A DNA stretch of 64,000 bases from Draconibacterium orientale (GTDB lineage Bacteria > Bacteroidota > Bacteroidia > Bacteroidales > Prolixibacteraceae). Each line of letters begins with the position of its first letter. The stretch's first letter is position 1. This document shows, in pieces, positions 46,981 to 57,400 of the stretch. The stretch lies in assembly GCF_000626635.1 (NCBI RefSeq), contig NZ_CP007451.1:1612001-1676000 (forward strand), given 5' to 3'. The notes under the pieces were generated by a model. That model ran no database searches and was not told the DNA's origin. It worked only from the letters and a program-made list of their open reading frames with translations. The position numbers and the translations under genes are program-made.

Positions 46981-47936
46981 CCTAAAGTCAAGGAAAAAGT
47001 AGAAAGGAAAAAGTAAAAAGTATTGGAGCTACAAGCTTCAAGCCACAAGCTGCAAGCTTTTTGCCTTTTGCCTTTTGCTCCCGATGCTTCGATCGGGATT
47101 TCGTCCGATTTTATCGGCCTCAACTTTTGCCTTTTGATAGGCGGCGCATTGCCTTTCCAGATGTTGTGTATATTATACTTCACATTTCATCATGTTTTTA
47201 AGTTTTTCAATTCTTTGTGGCTTTGCGACTTTGTGTTTTGTATACCCTTTCGGGCTTTTCTCTAAAGTGCTCCGTCATTCGACGGTAGTTTAAACTTTGT
47301 GTTCCTTTGTGATTTCCTTTGTGCGGCTTTGTGGTACGTTTTTTTTACCACAGAGAACACGGAGTTTTCACAGCGTTTCACAGAGCTTTTTATTCATTCA
47401 TAGATCTGCAATTGTTTTAAACACTAAGACTCAAAGACACGAAGTTTTTTTGCTTATTGTTATTTGCCAATTGCCTACTTTCTCATTCTAATAATCTAAT
47501 ACTCAAATATTCTAATCTTCTTCATAACCTTTTTAGTCACTGGTCATTTGTCATTTGCCATTGGACATTATTAGAATGTTCTTCCTAATTACTATTGACT
47601 AATGACTTCTCCTTCCTGCGCACCCCAAACCCCTAAAGGGGCTATCCTTCACACATACCTGCGCCATTTTGCATTTTTCCTAATGACTAATGACTTCTCC
47701 TAACCTGCCAACTGCGACTGATAACTGTTCACTAATTCCTTCAATCCTTCCAACCTCAATCCTTCTTACTTCAGTCCTTCTCCAAATCAGTACTTCAGTC
47801 CTTCTTCTCCCGATTGCCCAGGGCGAAGAGCAAAGGGCACGAAACCTTAGCTCCATGCGCTCTGCCCGTTGCGCGCTGCGCTATCTTGTCCCGATTAAAT
47901 CGGGATTAGGTTATGAAAAAGCAAAGTTCATAACTG

Positions 47937-49070
47937 TTAGTTTTTAGGTTCAAATGCTTTGTCTCCAGTACCTACTGTAGTATTTGTAGTAATATTCGGT
48001 CTTGGAGTCATATCATAAGTTGCTACGTCTGTTGCAGTATTAGTACATGGAGCTGAAGCCACAGGATCTAAATCAGCTAAACCGGGAGTATCGTAACCAC
48101 CATCAGATGGATCATACATAATACCGTTAACACCAAGAGTAAAGTGTGAAGCAACATCATTTTCAACATTACCATAGTCCAATAACACCCTAACAACAAT
48201 ACATTCTCCTCCAGGACCAACAGCACCAGTTGTAGCTTGTGCATCAACTGCTGTACTAGCAGAATTCCAAGTACCAGTTGCAGCTCCAGATGCACCAAGA
48301 ATTGCTTGATCTGGATATGCCCATGAAATTTCTGCAGTGGTAACAGTTGCCCCTGTTGTATTATCTTCTACTGAGAAAGTTGGCATCCAAGAATTAACAA
48401 AGTTTGCTGCATTTACTGAAAAATAGATATAGTTTTGGCCATAATCCATTGTTAAAACATCACTCGCGTATGAAGCAGACTGAACAGGAGAAACACATTC
48501 GTTGGCATTTCCTGATGCTGGTATAGTTCCATCATCAAACATACCCGCTATATCCAAGGTAAATGCAAACGCAGGTTCAATTCGATAAACCTCGATATTA
48601 TCTGAACATCCATCTTCCCCTTCAACATAGGCAACCAATAGAATAATATTTGATGTGCCATTAAAAGACTGCCACGAAATATCGATTGTAGCCTGATCGT
48701 TTCCTGTAGATTGGTTATAAATTCCATCTTCAGCGTCAAGCAAAAATAGGCTTGTACCACCATCAGCCTCTGCTGCAGCTGCTGCAGTGGATATATCATA
48801 AGCTGATATAATACCTCCTGTAGTTGTTGCATTATATACAAACCATTGAATATTTCCAGTAGTAACTGTAGGACTTACATTAATACCATATGTGTAAGTT
48901 TTCCCCGGAATTGGAGCCAATTCATTATTGTTTGTTACACAAGTTAGAGGCGTTGGAGTCACACAATCTGTTGCGCTTGCATTAACATAGTCAACATCTT
49001 GACCATAAGAGCTCGTCCCGGCAAAAATAGCCGCGACAAAAAACGTTAGAATTAAAATTTGCTTTTTCAT
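47937..49070 (-). CDS. Secreted protein of unknown function with PRPxI tail
   Basis: The 377-residue protein has a clear signal peptide (KKQILILTFFVAAIFAGTSS, cleavage near YGQ) and a beta-rich body of about three modules, each with few cysteines and many Thr, Ala and Asn. The GCSDNIEVYRIEPAF segment is shared with the 236-residue protein. The end, ATYDMTPRPNITTNTTVGTG, resembles the closing strand of the two giant HYR proteins. Base composition is more AT-rich than the neighbouring giant genes. No T9SS C-terminal domain is visible. Its simple, Thr/Ala-rich make-up would fit an abundant structural surface protein, but that is a guess. Confidence 0.78.
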   Translation of the reverse strand: MKKQILILTFFVAAIFAGTSSYGQDVDYVNASATDCVTPTPLTCVTNNNELAPIPGKTYTYGINVSPTVTTGNIQWFVYNATTTGGIISAYDISTAAAAAEADGGTSLFLLDAEDGIYNQSTGNDQATIDISWQSFNGTSNIILLVAYVEGEDGCSDNIEVYRIEPAFAFTLDIAGMFDDGTIPASGNANECVSPVQSASYASDVLTMDYGQNYIYFSVNAANFVNSWMPTFSVEDNTTGATVTTAEISWAYPDQAILGASGAATGTWNSASTAVDAQATTGAVGPGGECIVVRVLLDYGNVENDVASHFTLGVNGIMYDPSDGGYDTPGLADLDPVASAPCTNTATDVATYDMTPRPNITTNTTVGTGDKAFEPKN

Positions 49071-49136
49071 AATATTAAATTTTTAAAGTTTGCTGTTCTT
49101 TGGTTTAAATCAGGCGAAATGCAGTGGAGATATAAA

Positions 49137-50735
49137 CCCTCTCCCGACACGTCGGGATCTCCCTTTTCAAGGGAGAACGGTTCGTGCTCCTGGCAATTCT
49201 CCTTTCAATAAACTTCAGAACGTTTTTGTTTTGTTTGTTGATTGACATTTTGGTTTTTAGTTGAGTGTCAATCAGTTTTTTACTTACTAATGACAAGTTG
49301 AATTTTTCGCTGTAACCGATACCCCTCTGTCTGTCGACATCTCCCCTTACGAAGGGGAGAAAGCCTAACGGAATGGCCGCTGCATATTCAATGCATTTGC
49401 TGTCCTTGTTTAAAACGAAGGGGATGGAACAGTTCCAAATCCACTTATCTGTTTTTCAAAATTTCAATTTTTTCTTCTGCTTTTCAGAAGAAGTTTGGTT
49501 TAATTCTCACCCTCTGTCCGTCGAAGCCGGACATCTCCCTCACAGAGGGAGAACTGGCTTTGTTGCTGCTTTTGCAACGATTAGGCCGGCCGTTAGCCAG
49601 AGGTATCACCCCCTCCCGATAAATCGGGATCCCCCTGAAGGGGGAACTGGCTTTTATGTAACTTTTGCTTCGAAAAGCAAGGCTACGCGCCAGAGGTTTT
49701 GTTCGCTAAATCAAGGGGGCATGCCACTTTTGGCATTTCCCCTGATTTCCTATAATACCGATTAGAAATCAAACTGAGCCTTTGGTTCATTTATTCCCAA
49801 AGCCTCTTTTCTTTACTATCGGCATTTACCATTGTAATCTCAGCGTTTCGCTTGTGGCTCAAGCTGAAAAACAATTGGTAGAACAGATGGCCGGGCCGCG
49901 GAGAAAGTGGCATTTATTTAAAGTATCGCCTAAATACTTGATGTTGTTGTAGAGAGAATAAACACCACATTTCTCTTTAGCCTCAGGCAACCGGGAAAAC
50001 CAGTTGCCCTACAGAACCATACTTTCTGCCTACTCTGTTCGGCAGAAAGATTCAATTTTTAGTCATGTTTCATAGGCACATGTTTTATTCGTGTTAGCTA
50101 CTATATACCCCTCCGTCCGCCAGCTGGCGGACACCTCCCCTTTTAAGGGGAGGACGTTCGCATTCCAATACGAGTCCCGTTGCTGCCGCACGATTGCATC
50201 GTGTGGCTTGTCAATCCTGTTACACACGCAATAGTCCGGAAATTTCGGGAGCGCGGTAGCGAGTTGTGAAATCAGGAAGAATGGGAATAATTTATTATCT
50301 CCTGTGCCCATGGTTTTCCAAACAGAAAGATGGGCGTTTTTTTCAATTAATTCTGCTCCCGACCCCTTTTGGCTGTAGCCATTTCCCCTTTTTAAGGGGA
50401 AACAGTTTTGAACCAACAAAACTACATGTCGGATGTGCACCGGTCCGGTTCAAAACCGGCTTCCCTTGCAAGGGAAGCTCCCGACAGGGTGAAGGGTCGG
50501 GGATAAAATTACTGTTAACCACGCGATCATCCCAATATTTCGATTGCGGGTTATTATATTTTATTGTTAATAACGTAGCTGTATGCTTCGAGCTGCTAGC
50601 TGCGAGCTCCAGTTTCCCCTCCTCAAGGAGGGGGGTACCGCGTTTACAGCGGTGGGGTGGTGCACTAATAGTATTCAAACACCACCTCCCACCCGCCAGT
50701 TGGCGGATGTACTCCTCCTGAGAGGAGGAGAAATG
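49137..50735. repeat. Cluster of paired-hairpin repeats
   Basis: Each unit is about 45 bp and joins a variable palindrome to a CTCCC(n)GGGAG-type hairpin. Copies: 49137-49178 (TCCCGACACGTCGGGA), 49322-49360, 49509-49551 (GTCCGTCGAAGCCGGAC), 49609-49651 (TCCCGATAAATCGGGA), 50108-50155 (GTCCGCCAGCTGGCGGAC), 50384-50402, 50440-50490, 50612-50655 and 50690-50735 (CGCCAGTTGGCG). A further large hairpin is at 49708-49747. The half sites recur at 5.3, 36.8 and 44.9 kb. Confidence 0.8.
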
Positions 50736-50977
50736 TTCGTATTCCATTTCCTTGTTTTGAAATAAGGTAGAAGTTTCGTAGTACGATCGTTTCTTCTCCA
50801 TAAAATCAGAACTTCCATCGCTGCCGCGCGATTGTATCGCGTGGTTGTTACACATACTCCAAGCTGCCGCAAGCTCCGTTGTACGGAGTGAGGCCGAAAC
50901 GGGGGGTAAAGCAAATTCTCCAGCATCCGTTAGCTTTTCCAAAACCTCAATATTTACTGCTCCCCGGGTGGTTTGAG

Positions 50978-51100
50978 CCGACAATTGGCAATCTAAATGC
51001 GACAATTGGCAATCTAAATGCAATAATCGGCAGTTTAAGCCGTCAATTGGCAATTTAAATGCGTAAATCGGCAAATTAAGCCGACAATTGGCAAATTCAG
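50978..51100. repeat. Six-unit tandem repeat
   Basis: About six degenerate units of 19-22 bp follow the consensus CGACAATTGGCAATTTAAATG, each containing the palindrome core AATTGGCAATT or a close variant. Units abut with no spacers. Confidence 0.8.
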
Positions 51101-51111
51101 TTTTTTCTGAT

Positions 51112-51201
51112 CTTGAAACCTTTAGGGTTTGGGAAACGCCTAAAGATTGGTTGGTGGTTGTCGCTGAAACCTTCAAGTGTTTTTGAAACCTTGAAGTGTT
51201 T
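51112..51201. repeat. 88-bp direct repeat, copy 1
   Basis: Starts CTTGAAACCTTTAGGGTTTG and includes two GAAACCTTnAAG words that can pair (CTTCAAG with CTTGAAG). Copy 2 is at 51286-51374 with only a few changes. Confidence 0.85.
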
Positions 51202-51285
51202 TCCTCTGCCACGCAATACCATTGGCCCGTAGCCGTGTACACCCACGCGAAAGCCCCGAAATTTCGGGAGCGCGGCAGCAAGGTG

Positions 51286-51374
51286 CTTGAAACCTTTAGG
51301 GTTTGCGAAACGCCTAAAGGTTGGTAAGCAGTTGTCGCTGAAACCTTCAAGTGTTTTTGAAACCTTGAAGTGTT
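51286..51374. repeat. 88-bp direct repeat, copy 2
   Basis: Second copy of the element at 51112-51201, 174 bases away. It lies about 100 bases beyond the stop of the giant HYR gene, so it would be in its 3' untranslated region. Confidence 0.85.
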
Positions 51375-51473
51375 TCCTGATGAATTCACCACGCGATGCA
51401 ATCGCGCGGTAGCTGTGGCTCGCCAGGATGACAAGTGATCCATGGTTTCTATGTTATTATCGTATCTCATTTT

Positions 51474-54400
51474 TTAATAGTCCGTTTTAATTACTTGTGG
51501 TCGCGGAGTTATGGTAATTTCTTTTCTCAGCTCTTCAGTAACCGGATTACCGTTACAATCTTCAATCCAATAGAGTATGTTGTGGGTAACTGTTTTAAAG
51601 GTTACGCCATCGCCCCACAGGTAAATATCTTTTGGTACTCCATCTACAGCATAGTCAGATGGTTGCCCTGTTCCCGAAATATCCGGATGACTTAGGGCAG
51701 TTCCGGTAACCGGATCGGGTGTAGCAACAAACTCAATGCGCCACTGCAGCTTACTGATCATCGATAATGAATCGCAGCAATTATCGGTAAGCGATGTTAA
51801 ATCGAGATCGGTATCGCCCGCAATCAAGGTACGGTAATCGATAGGCGATTTTATCAGGTTCGGATCAACATGACCGAATTGTGGCGTTGGATCGCTTTCA
51901 TTGTATGTGGCCCAATGCAGTGGATCTACACAGTTTTCGTACGGATCGGCTGTAATTACCGGCGGTTCTTTGTCGGTAACGATCACCAGGTGTTCACATT
52001 CATCAAAACCTGAAATATTTTCGGCACGCCAGCTAATGGTAGAAGTACCCACTTTAAACGGGTAATCGCCAATATCGGGTGGACCCGGTGTAGCCTCACT
52101 GGCCACAAAAGTACCGGTAGCACCTTCCGTTCCATCCGGGTCGGTAATAGTCCAGGTCCAGGTAATGGGTTGAACACCTTCGTCTAAAACAGGAAGTCCA
52201 TAATGATCGGTAGAATTTAAAGTGGCCGTACATACGCCCTGATCGGTTGGAGCTTCGTAGGTTGGCGGACAAGTAATATCGGGTGGCCCGGTTACGGTTA
52301 CAGTGAATGAACAATCGTCAGTCAAACCCGAAGAATCGGTTATTTTATAGCTTATCGTTGTAACACCAACATAATACCTCCTGGGATTCGGCAGAATATT
52401 AATTCCTGTAGTTGCACTGGTGTATGTTGTACCATCGGGTTCAACCAATGTCCATTCCAGCACTGGATTCGGACAATTATCGCCATACGTTGGATCAGCA
52501 ACGGTAATGTTTTCTCTATAGGGCAGATTAAAATCAGCCTGGTATTCATAGTCGCCCGGACAGTTCACAAATGGAGGAAGATCGATTACTTCAACAAGTT
52601 GCTCACAGGTATATTCTGTTCCCGAGGCATCAATGATTGTCCAGGTTACTGTAGTGTTGCCAACCGGATAGAATCCACTGGCATCGGCAGTTCCGGTAAA
52701 ACTATTTACGATGGAATACACCTCGTTACACGGATTAATAATACCCGGAGGCACCGGACTTACATTGGCACCACACTGGCCGGCCTCGGAAGTAACTGAA
52801 ACATCAATTGCTACATCGCAATCTACCTGAAACTGCGGGGCATCCAGGTTTTTTATCCATACCGTATAGCTGCACTCGGCTATTAATCCGGCGGCATCGG
52901 TTACTGTATAATGAATTTGTGTTTTTCCTACCGGGAATGCATAGGTATGTGCCGAGCCTGTACCGCTGAATGTACTTCCGTCTTCGAAGGTAAGTACATA
53001 GGTAAGCACCGGATTCGGACAGTTATCGCTATAGGTTGGAGGCGTTACCAAACTACTTTCTAAATCGCACCCTCCATCTGTTATTAAATCTTCCACATCG
53101 CCCTGACAAGTGATTGTAGGAGGCTGATTATCGATTACTTCAACAAGTTGAGTACAAGTCGTTTCATTTCCGGAATTATCGGTGATTGTCCAGATTACCG
53201 TAGTGATGCCAACCGGATATACATCGTCGGCATTAGTTGTTCCGTTATAATCGTTGCTAATAGTATAGGTAGCAGTAGCACAAGGATCATCAATTGTTGG
53301 AGAATCCAAATCCACGGGAGCATCGCAATTCCCTGCTGTGGCATAAACCGCTTCCGGACTATCAGGACAGCTTATTACGGCCGGAGGTATATCGGTGCGC
53401 AACATGGTTACAGTGAAGGAACAGCTTGCTGAGTTTCCATCAGGATCGGTTACGGTGTACTCTACCGTTGAAACCCCAACCGGAAACTGTTTTCCGCGAA
53501 CCGACCCTGTTCCGGCATCATTCAGCGCTCCCGTAATTGTATAGCTTAGCACAAGTGAACTTAGCGGCCAGCAATCGTCGGAATAAACCGGATCGTTGAT
53601 GGTAGTTGGGATAACATAACATTCATCAGGCCCCATTGTCTCGCTTACATCCTGACAGCCTTCAATTTCGATATTTGGTTGCGTTACATCAACAATTCTT
53701 ACCGAAAAACTACAGCTGGCAGTTAATCCGGCATCATCAGTAACAGTATAAGTAACAACAGTTACGCCCACCGGAAAAGCGATTCCTGCAACAGTTCCAT
53801 CTCCTGCACTAACTAATGCTCCTGTTGATGTCCACGTTAGTCGAGGCACAGAACATTCATCGGAATAAACAGGGTCCTGCAGGTTTCCAGGTACTTTTGA
53901 GCAATAGTTTTCGGCGGCGGTATCCTGAACATTTGGCGGACATTCAATTACCGGAGGAATGTCATCAACAATAATAAAAGTAGCAGTTGTTGACGCTGAA
54001 TTATCACAATCGTCGGTAACGGTAAAGGTAACGGTGATACTATCACGGGCACCATTTCCTTCCCAAACTGCAGTAGCCATATTATCCGACCATATCAGTG
54101 TTGCCGGATCCTGGCAATTATCACTTGCCGTGGCTCCACCATGATTGGCCAACCACGCCAAATATCCTTCGTGCGTATTATGATCTAAGGTATTACAATC
54201 GGCAATACTATTGGAAGCGGGGGTAATTATTGGAGGAGTTGTATCGATAACCACAATTGTAGCAATATCGATACTGTCATTACTACACGGATCAACAGCT
54301 TTAAACTCCACATCAAGCACTTCATTACATACCAGGTTAATACCGCCAGAAGTGTTATAATTATCTTCTACATCAATAGTAACGGTATCCCCATATGCAT

Positions 54401-57400
54401 CGACTATAAATGCCCAGGCAGACTCGCGCCAATCGATAATTTTCTGATCTGCATTCGGGTCGTCACAGCTCAAAAAAAGCGTATCCGGTGGAGCACTTAA
54501 ACCCGGTTTTGAAAGGTCAAGTACCACTTCAAAGTCGGATGTGGACTCATTACAAGGTAATCCCGACTCATATTCGGTTATTTTTACAGAGTACCAGCCC
54601 GGTGTTTCAATGGTATGAATATAACCTGTATGTATTGGTGTTCCTATTGCACCAGTTCCCTCAAACCATTCAATAGTATAGTTGCCAGCCGGAGAAATTA
54701 CAGGTTCAACATCAATAGGAGTGCCTGCACACATAACAACATCGCCAAGATCGATAAGCGTTTCAATAGGGTCGTAAACATTTACAGTAATAGTATCGCA
54801 AATTGTACCATCGGCTGCCTGGCCACATATATACCCGTTAACATCAGCACAAACCTGATACTGTATACTCGAAGGGACATCATCCTTGTCTTCAAGAGGC
54901 ACAAAAAAGATTGGATTATAAGGATCTGATGTATCCAGATACTTATCATACAAAGGATTAAGTGCCGACCAAACCGGAACAGATTCAAAATCTCCGGTAG
55001 TGTGTATTTCACGCGAACAATCTACCCGTGTTTCAATATCTCCGGATTCAATTATTCCCCTGACCGAACGAATTTCATAATCAATGGGGTCGGCTCCCTG
55101 TTTACAGTGCGTAAACAAATGGTATTCGCCCGAAGGAAGACATATGATATTTCCATCAGGTCCCTCTAAACTTACATTTTCACAATCGATACGCCATTCT
55201 TTTGCATCCTGACCTTTGCTGGTTTTAATTTGTACGCCCACCGCATCATTATCAATAATCACGTTAAAGGAAACACATCTATAGGGATCATTTCCTCCTT
55301 CTTCCCACCAAACATCATCCAAACAACAGCGTGCATTTTTATCCTTCCGAACCTTATATTCAGCCCAAATACTATCCGGATCAGGCCTTAAATCGACATC
55401 ATAAACCACTACTTCATCTGTACATTCCGTACAACTGCAATTAAGTAAATCGGTAACAATAATTTTTTGCTCCAGCTCTGTATAATTAAGGCATTCGTCG
55501 TAAAAACGATAGACACGGCTAACACTGTCAGGACAATAACCGGCAGACTCTGCTAAAGGATCAAAAAACGAATATTCATCGTACAGCTGCATGGTTACAC
55601 TACCCGAACATAAATCGTTTACCTGGTTTAACGAATTTGATGCCAAAAATTGATCTAAATTTTCATAATAACCAGGAATGTCATCCGGACAATTAACCTC
55701 AATAATTTGATTAGCAAAAACCACCTCTGGCCCGGTGACATCACTTACTTTGATTTCCTGTGTCGCAGAGCTTTGATTTCCATGTATATCTACAGCTAAC
55801 CACTCTCTGTAGATAGTATAATTATCAACACAATTCACTGCCGGAGGTCCATAACTATCGGTATATGACAGCTCATCAACTGCACAGTTATCGGTAGCTG
55901 TAGCCCACCCGGTATTGTCGGGATGCGTGCTTTCATGACATGCGATTATAGCCGTAGCGGGTAATGTCAATACCGGTTTTCTGTTGTCTGTAACGGTTAC
56001 CGTAAAGCTGCAAGAGTTCGTATTACCGGCAGCATCAGTTACTTCGAATGTGTTAGTGGTTACTCCAACCGGGAAAGTTGAACCGGAAGGAAGCCCGGTC
56101 GTTTGAACAGTTGTGGCTCCCGCACAATTGTCTGCTCCTACCGGAGTAGTATATGTTACCACTGCACCGCAAGTTCCTAATGGTGTATTTGCAGTTAGAT
56201 TACCGGGACAGGTGATGGTTGGAGGTGTGTTATCAACGATGGTAATCACCTGGGTGAACACTGCTGCTGTGCTATTACCACATGCGTCAGCGGCAGTCCA
56301 GGTGTTAGTATAGGTTCCCTCTGTCGATCCCGGAGCTACCGGCACAAATACGCCACTGTTTTTGGTATAACTAATCGTTCCTGCACAATTATCAGAAGCT
56401 ACAGGAGCTAAGGCTTGTGCTGCTGTAAGTCCTGAACCATCGCTACATTCAATTGTACGATCTAAATTATTGGCGGTAGTTGTCCAGGTTGGTAGGATGT
56501 TATCATTAATCGTTATCATTTGTGTTACCTGGATTGAGTTATTACAATCGTCGGTTACACTATAAGTTCGGGTGATTATTTCTGGGCAACTATTTCCATC
56601 TGAAACATCACTTACAAATGCCACAACCGGATTTGCTGTACAGTTATCGGCTCCATCGGTTACTACTGTAATATCCGGTGCTGGTACATCTGCTGCGCAT
56701 TGTACGGTTATTGGTAGTGGGTTGAATGCGGTTGGGTCTTCATTATCAGTTTCCGTGAACACGTGGTCGACAGATACTGTGTTTCCGCATTCATCTTCAA
56801 TGGTATAGGTCCTGGTGATTACGCCGTTGCAGCTACCCGGTGTGGTTACCACATCGTTTGATGATACAGTAAGGTTAGCAGTGGCCGTACAGTTATCAGC
56901 GGCAGCGGCTCCCGGTAAAGCAAGGAATCCTGCTATTGTGGTTGCGGCCGCTGGTTTATCATCGGCACATTCCAGATCTACTGTTGCTGGTGCGGTGGCC
57001 GTTGGATTGGTGTTGTCAGTTACCGTGAACACGTGGTCGACAGATACTGTGTTTCCGCATTCATCTTCAATGGTATAGGTCCGGGTGATGACTCCGCTAC
57101 AACTGCCTGCACCTGTTGTATTATCAACTGATGTTACTACAACATCAGATTGTGCGGTACAATTATCTGCTGCATCGGCTCCGGTCAAGGCAAGGAATCC
57201 TGCTATTGTGGTTGCGGCCGCTGGTAAATCATCGGCACATTCCAGATCTACTGTGATTGGTCCACTCGCCGTTGGGTTGGTAACATCCTTAATCGTATAG
57301 GTAAATACCCAGTCATGCGAACTTCCGTCGCAATCTTCGTAAGTATAGGTATAGGGTACATCGCCTTCACAGCCGTCGTAGCTTGTTACTTGGTAACCAG

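Larger units (their letters stand above)
46228..47936. repeat. 1.7-kb gene-free repeat region
   Basis: It holds the TGTCATTCCGAACG element (46258-46341), a GCCCCTTTGGGGC hairpin (about 46562-46574), CGCTAAGACGC-type repeats (46625 and 47420), low-complexity TTTTGCC runs (46650-46685, 47045-47075), a GC-richer segment (46700-46980), CACAGAG-type repeats (46795-46860, 47340-47385), an AACCCCTAAAGGGGC hairpin (47629-47643) and TCCCGATTAAATCGGGA (47890-47906). Open frames here are made of these repeats and look non-coding. Confidence 0.75.
49071..51473. repeat. 2.4-kb gene-free region packed with palindromic repeats
   Basis: Between the 377-residue and 2884-residue protein genes lie at least ten paired hairpins, three copies of a CGCGATTGCATCGCG-type palindrome (50186, 50825, 51388), two CCGAAATTTCGGGAGCGCGG copies (about 50235 and 51255), a 6-unit tandem repeat and two 88-bp direct repeats. 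A 375-codon minus-strand frame (50343-51470) spans them but looks non-coding. There may be a promoter for the 377-residue gene near 49080-49110. Confidence 0.8.

Noticed and set aside
46665-47183. 172-codon minus-strand open frame
   Set aside because: It crosses low-complexity TTTTGCC runs and the GC-richer element; no recognisable protein sequence.
50978-51100. CRISPR-like look of the six tandem units
   Set aside because: Units abut directly and are themselves variable; there are no spacers.
50343-51470. 375-codon open frame directly after the giant HYR gene
   Set aside because: It is built from palindromic, tandem and direct repeats, has no signal or family motif, and its composition follows the repeats rather than codon rules.
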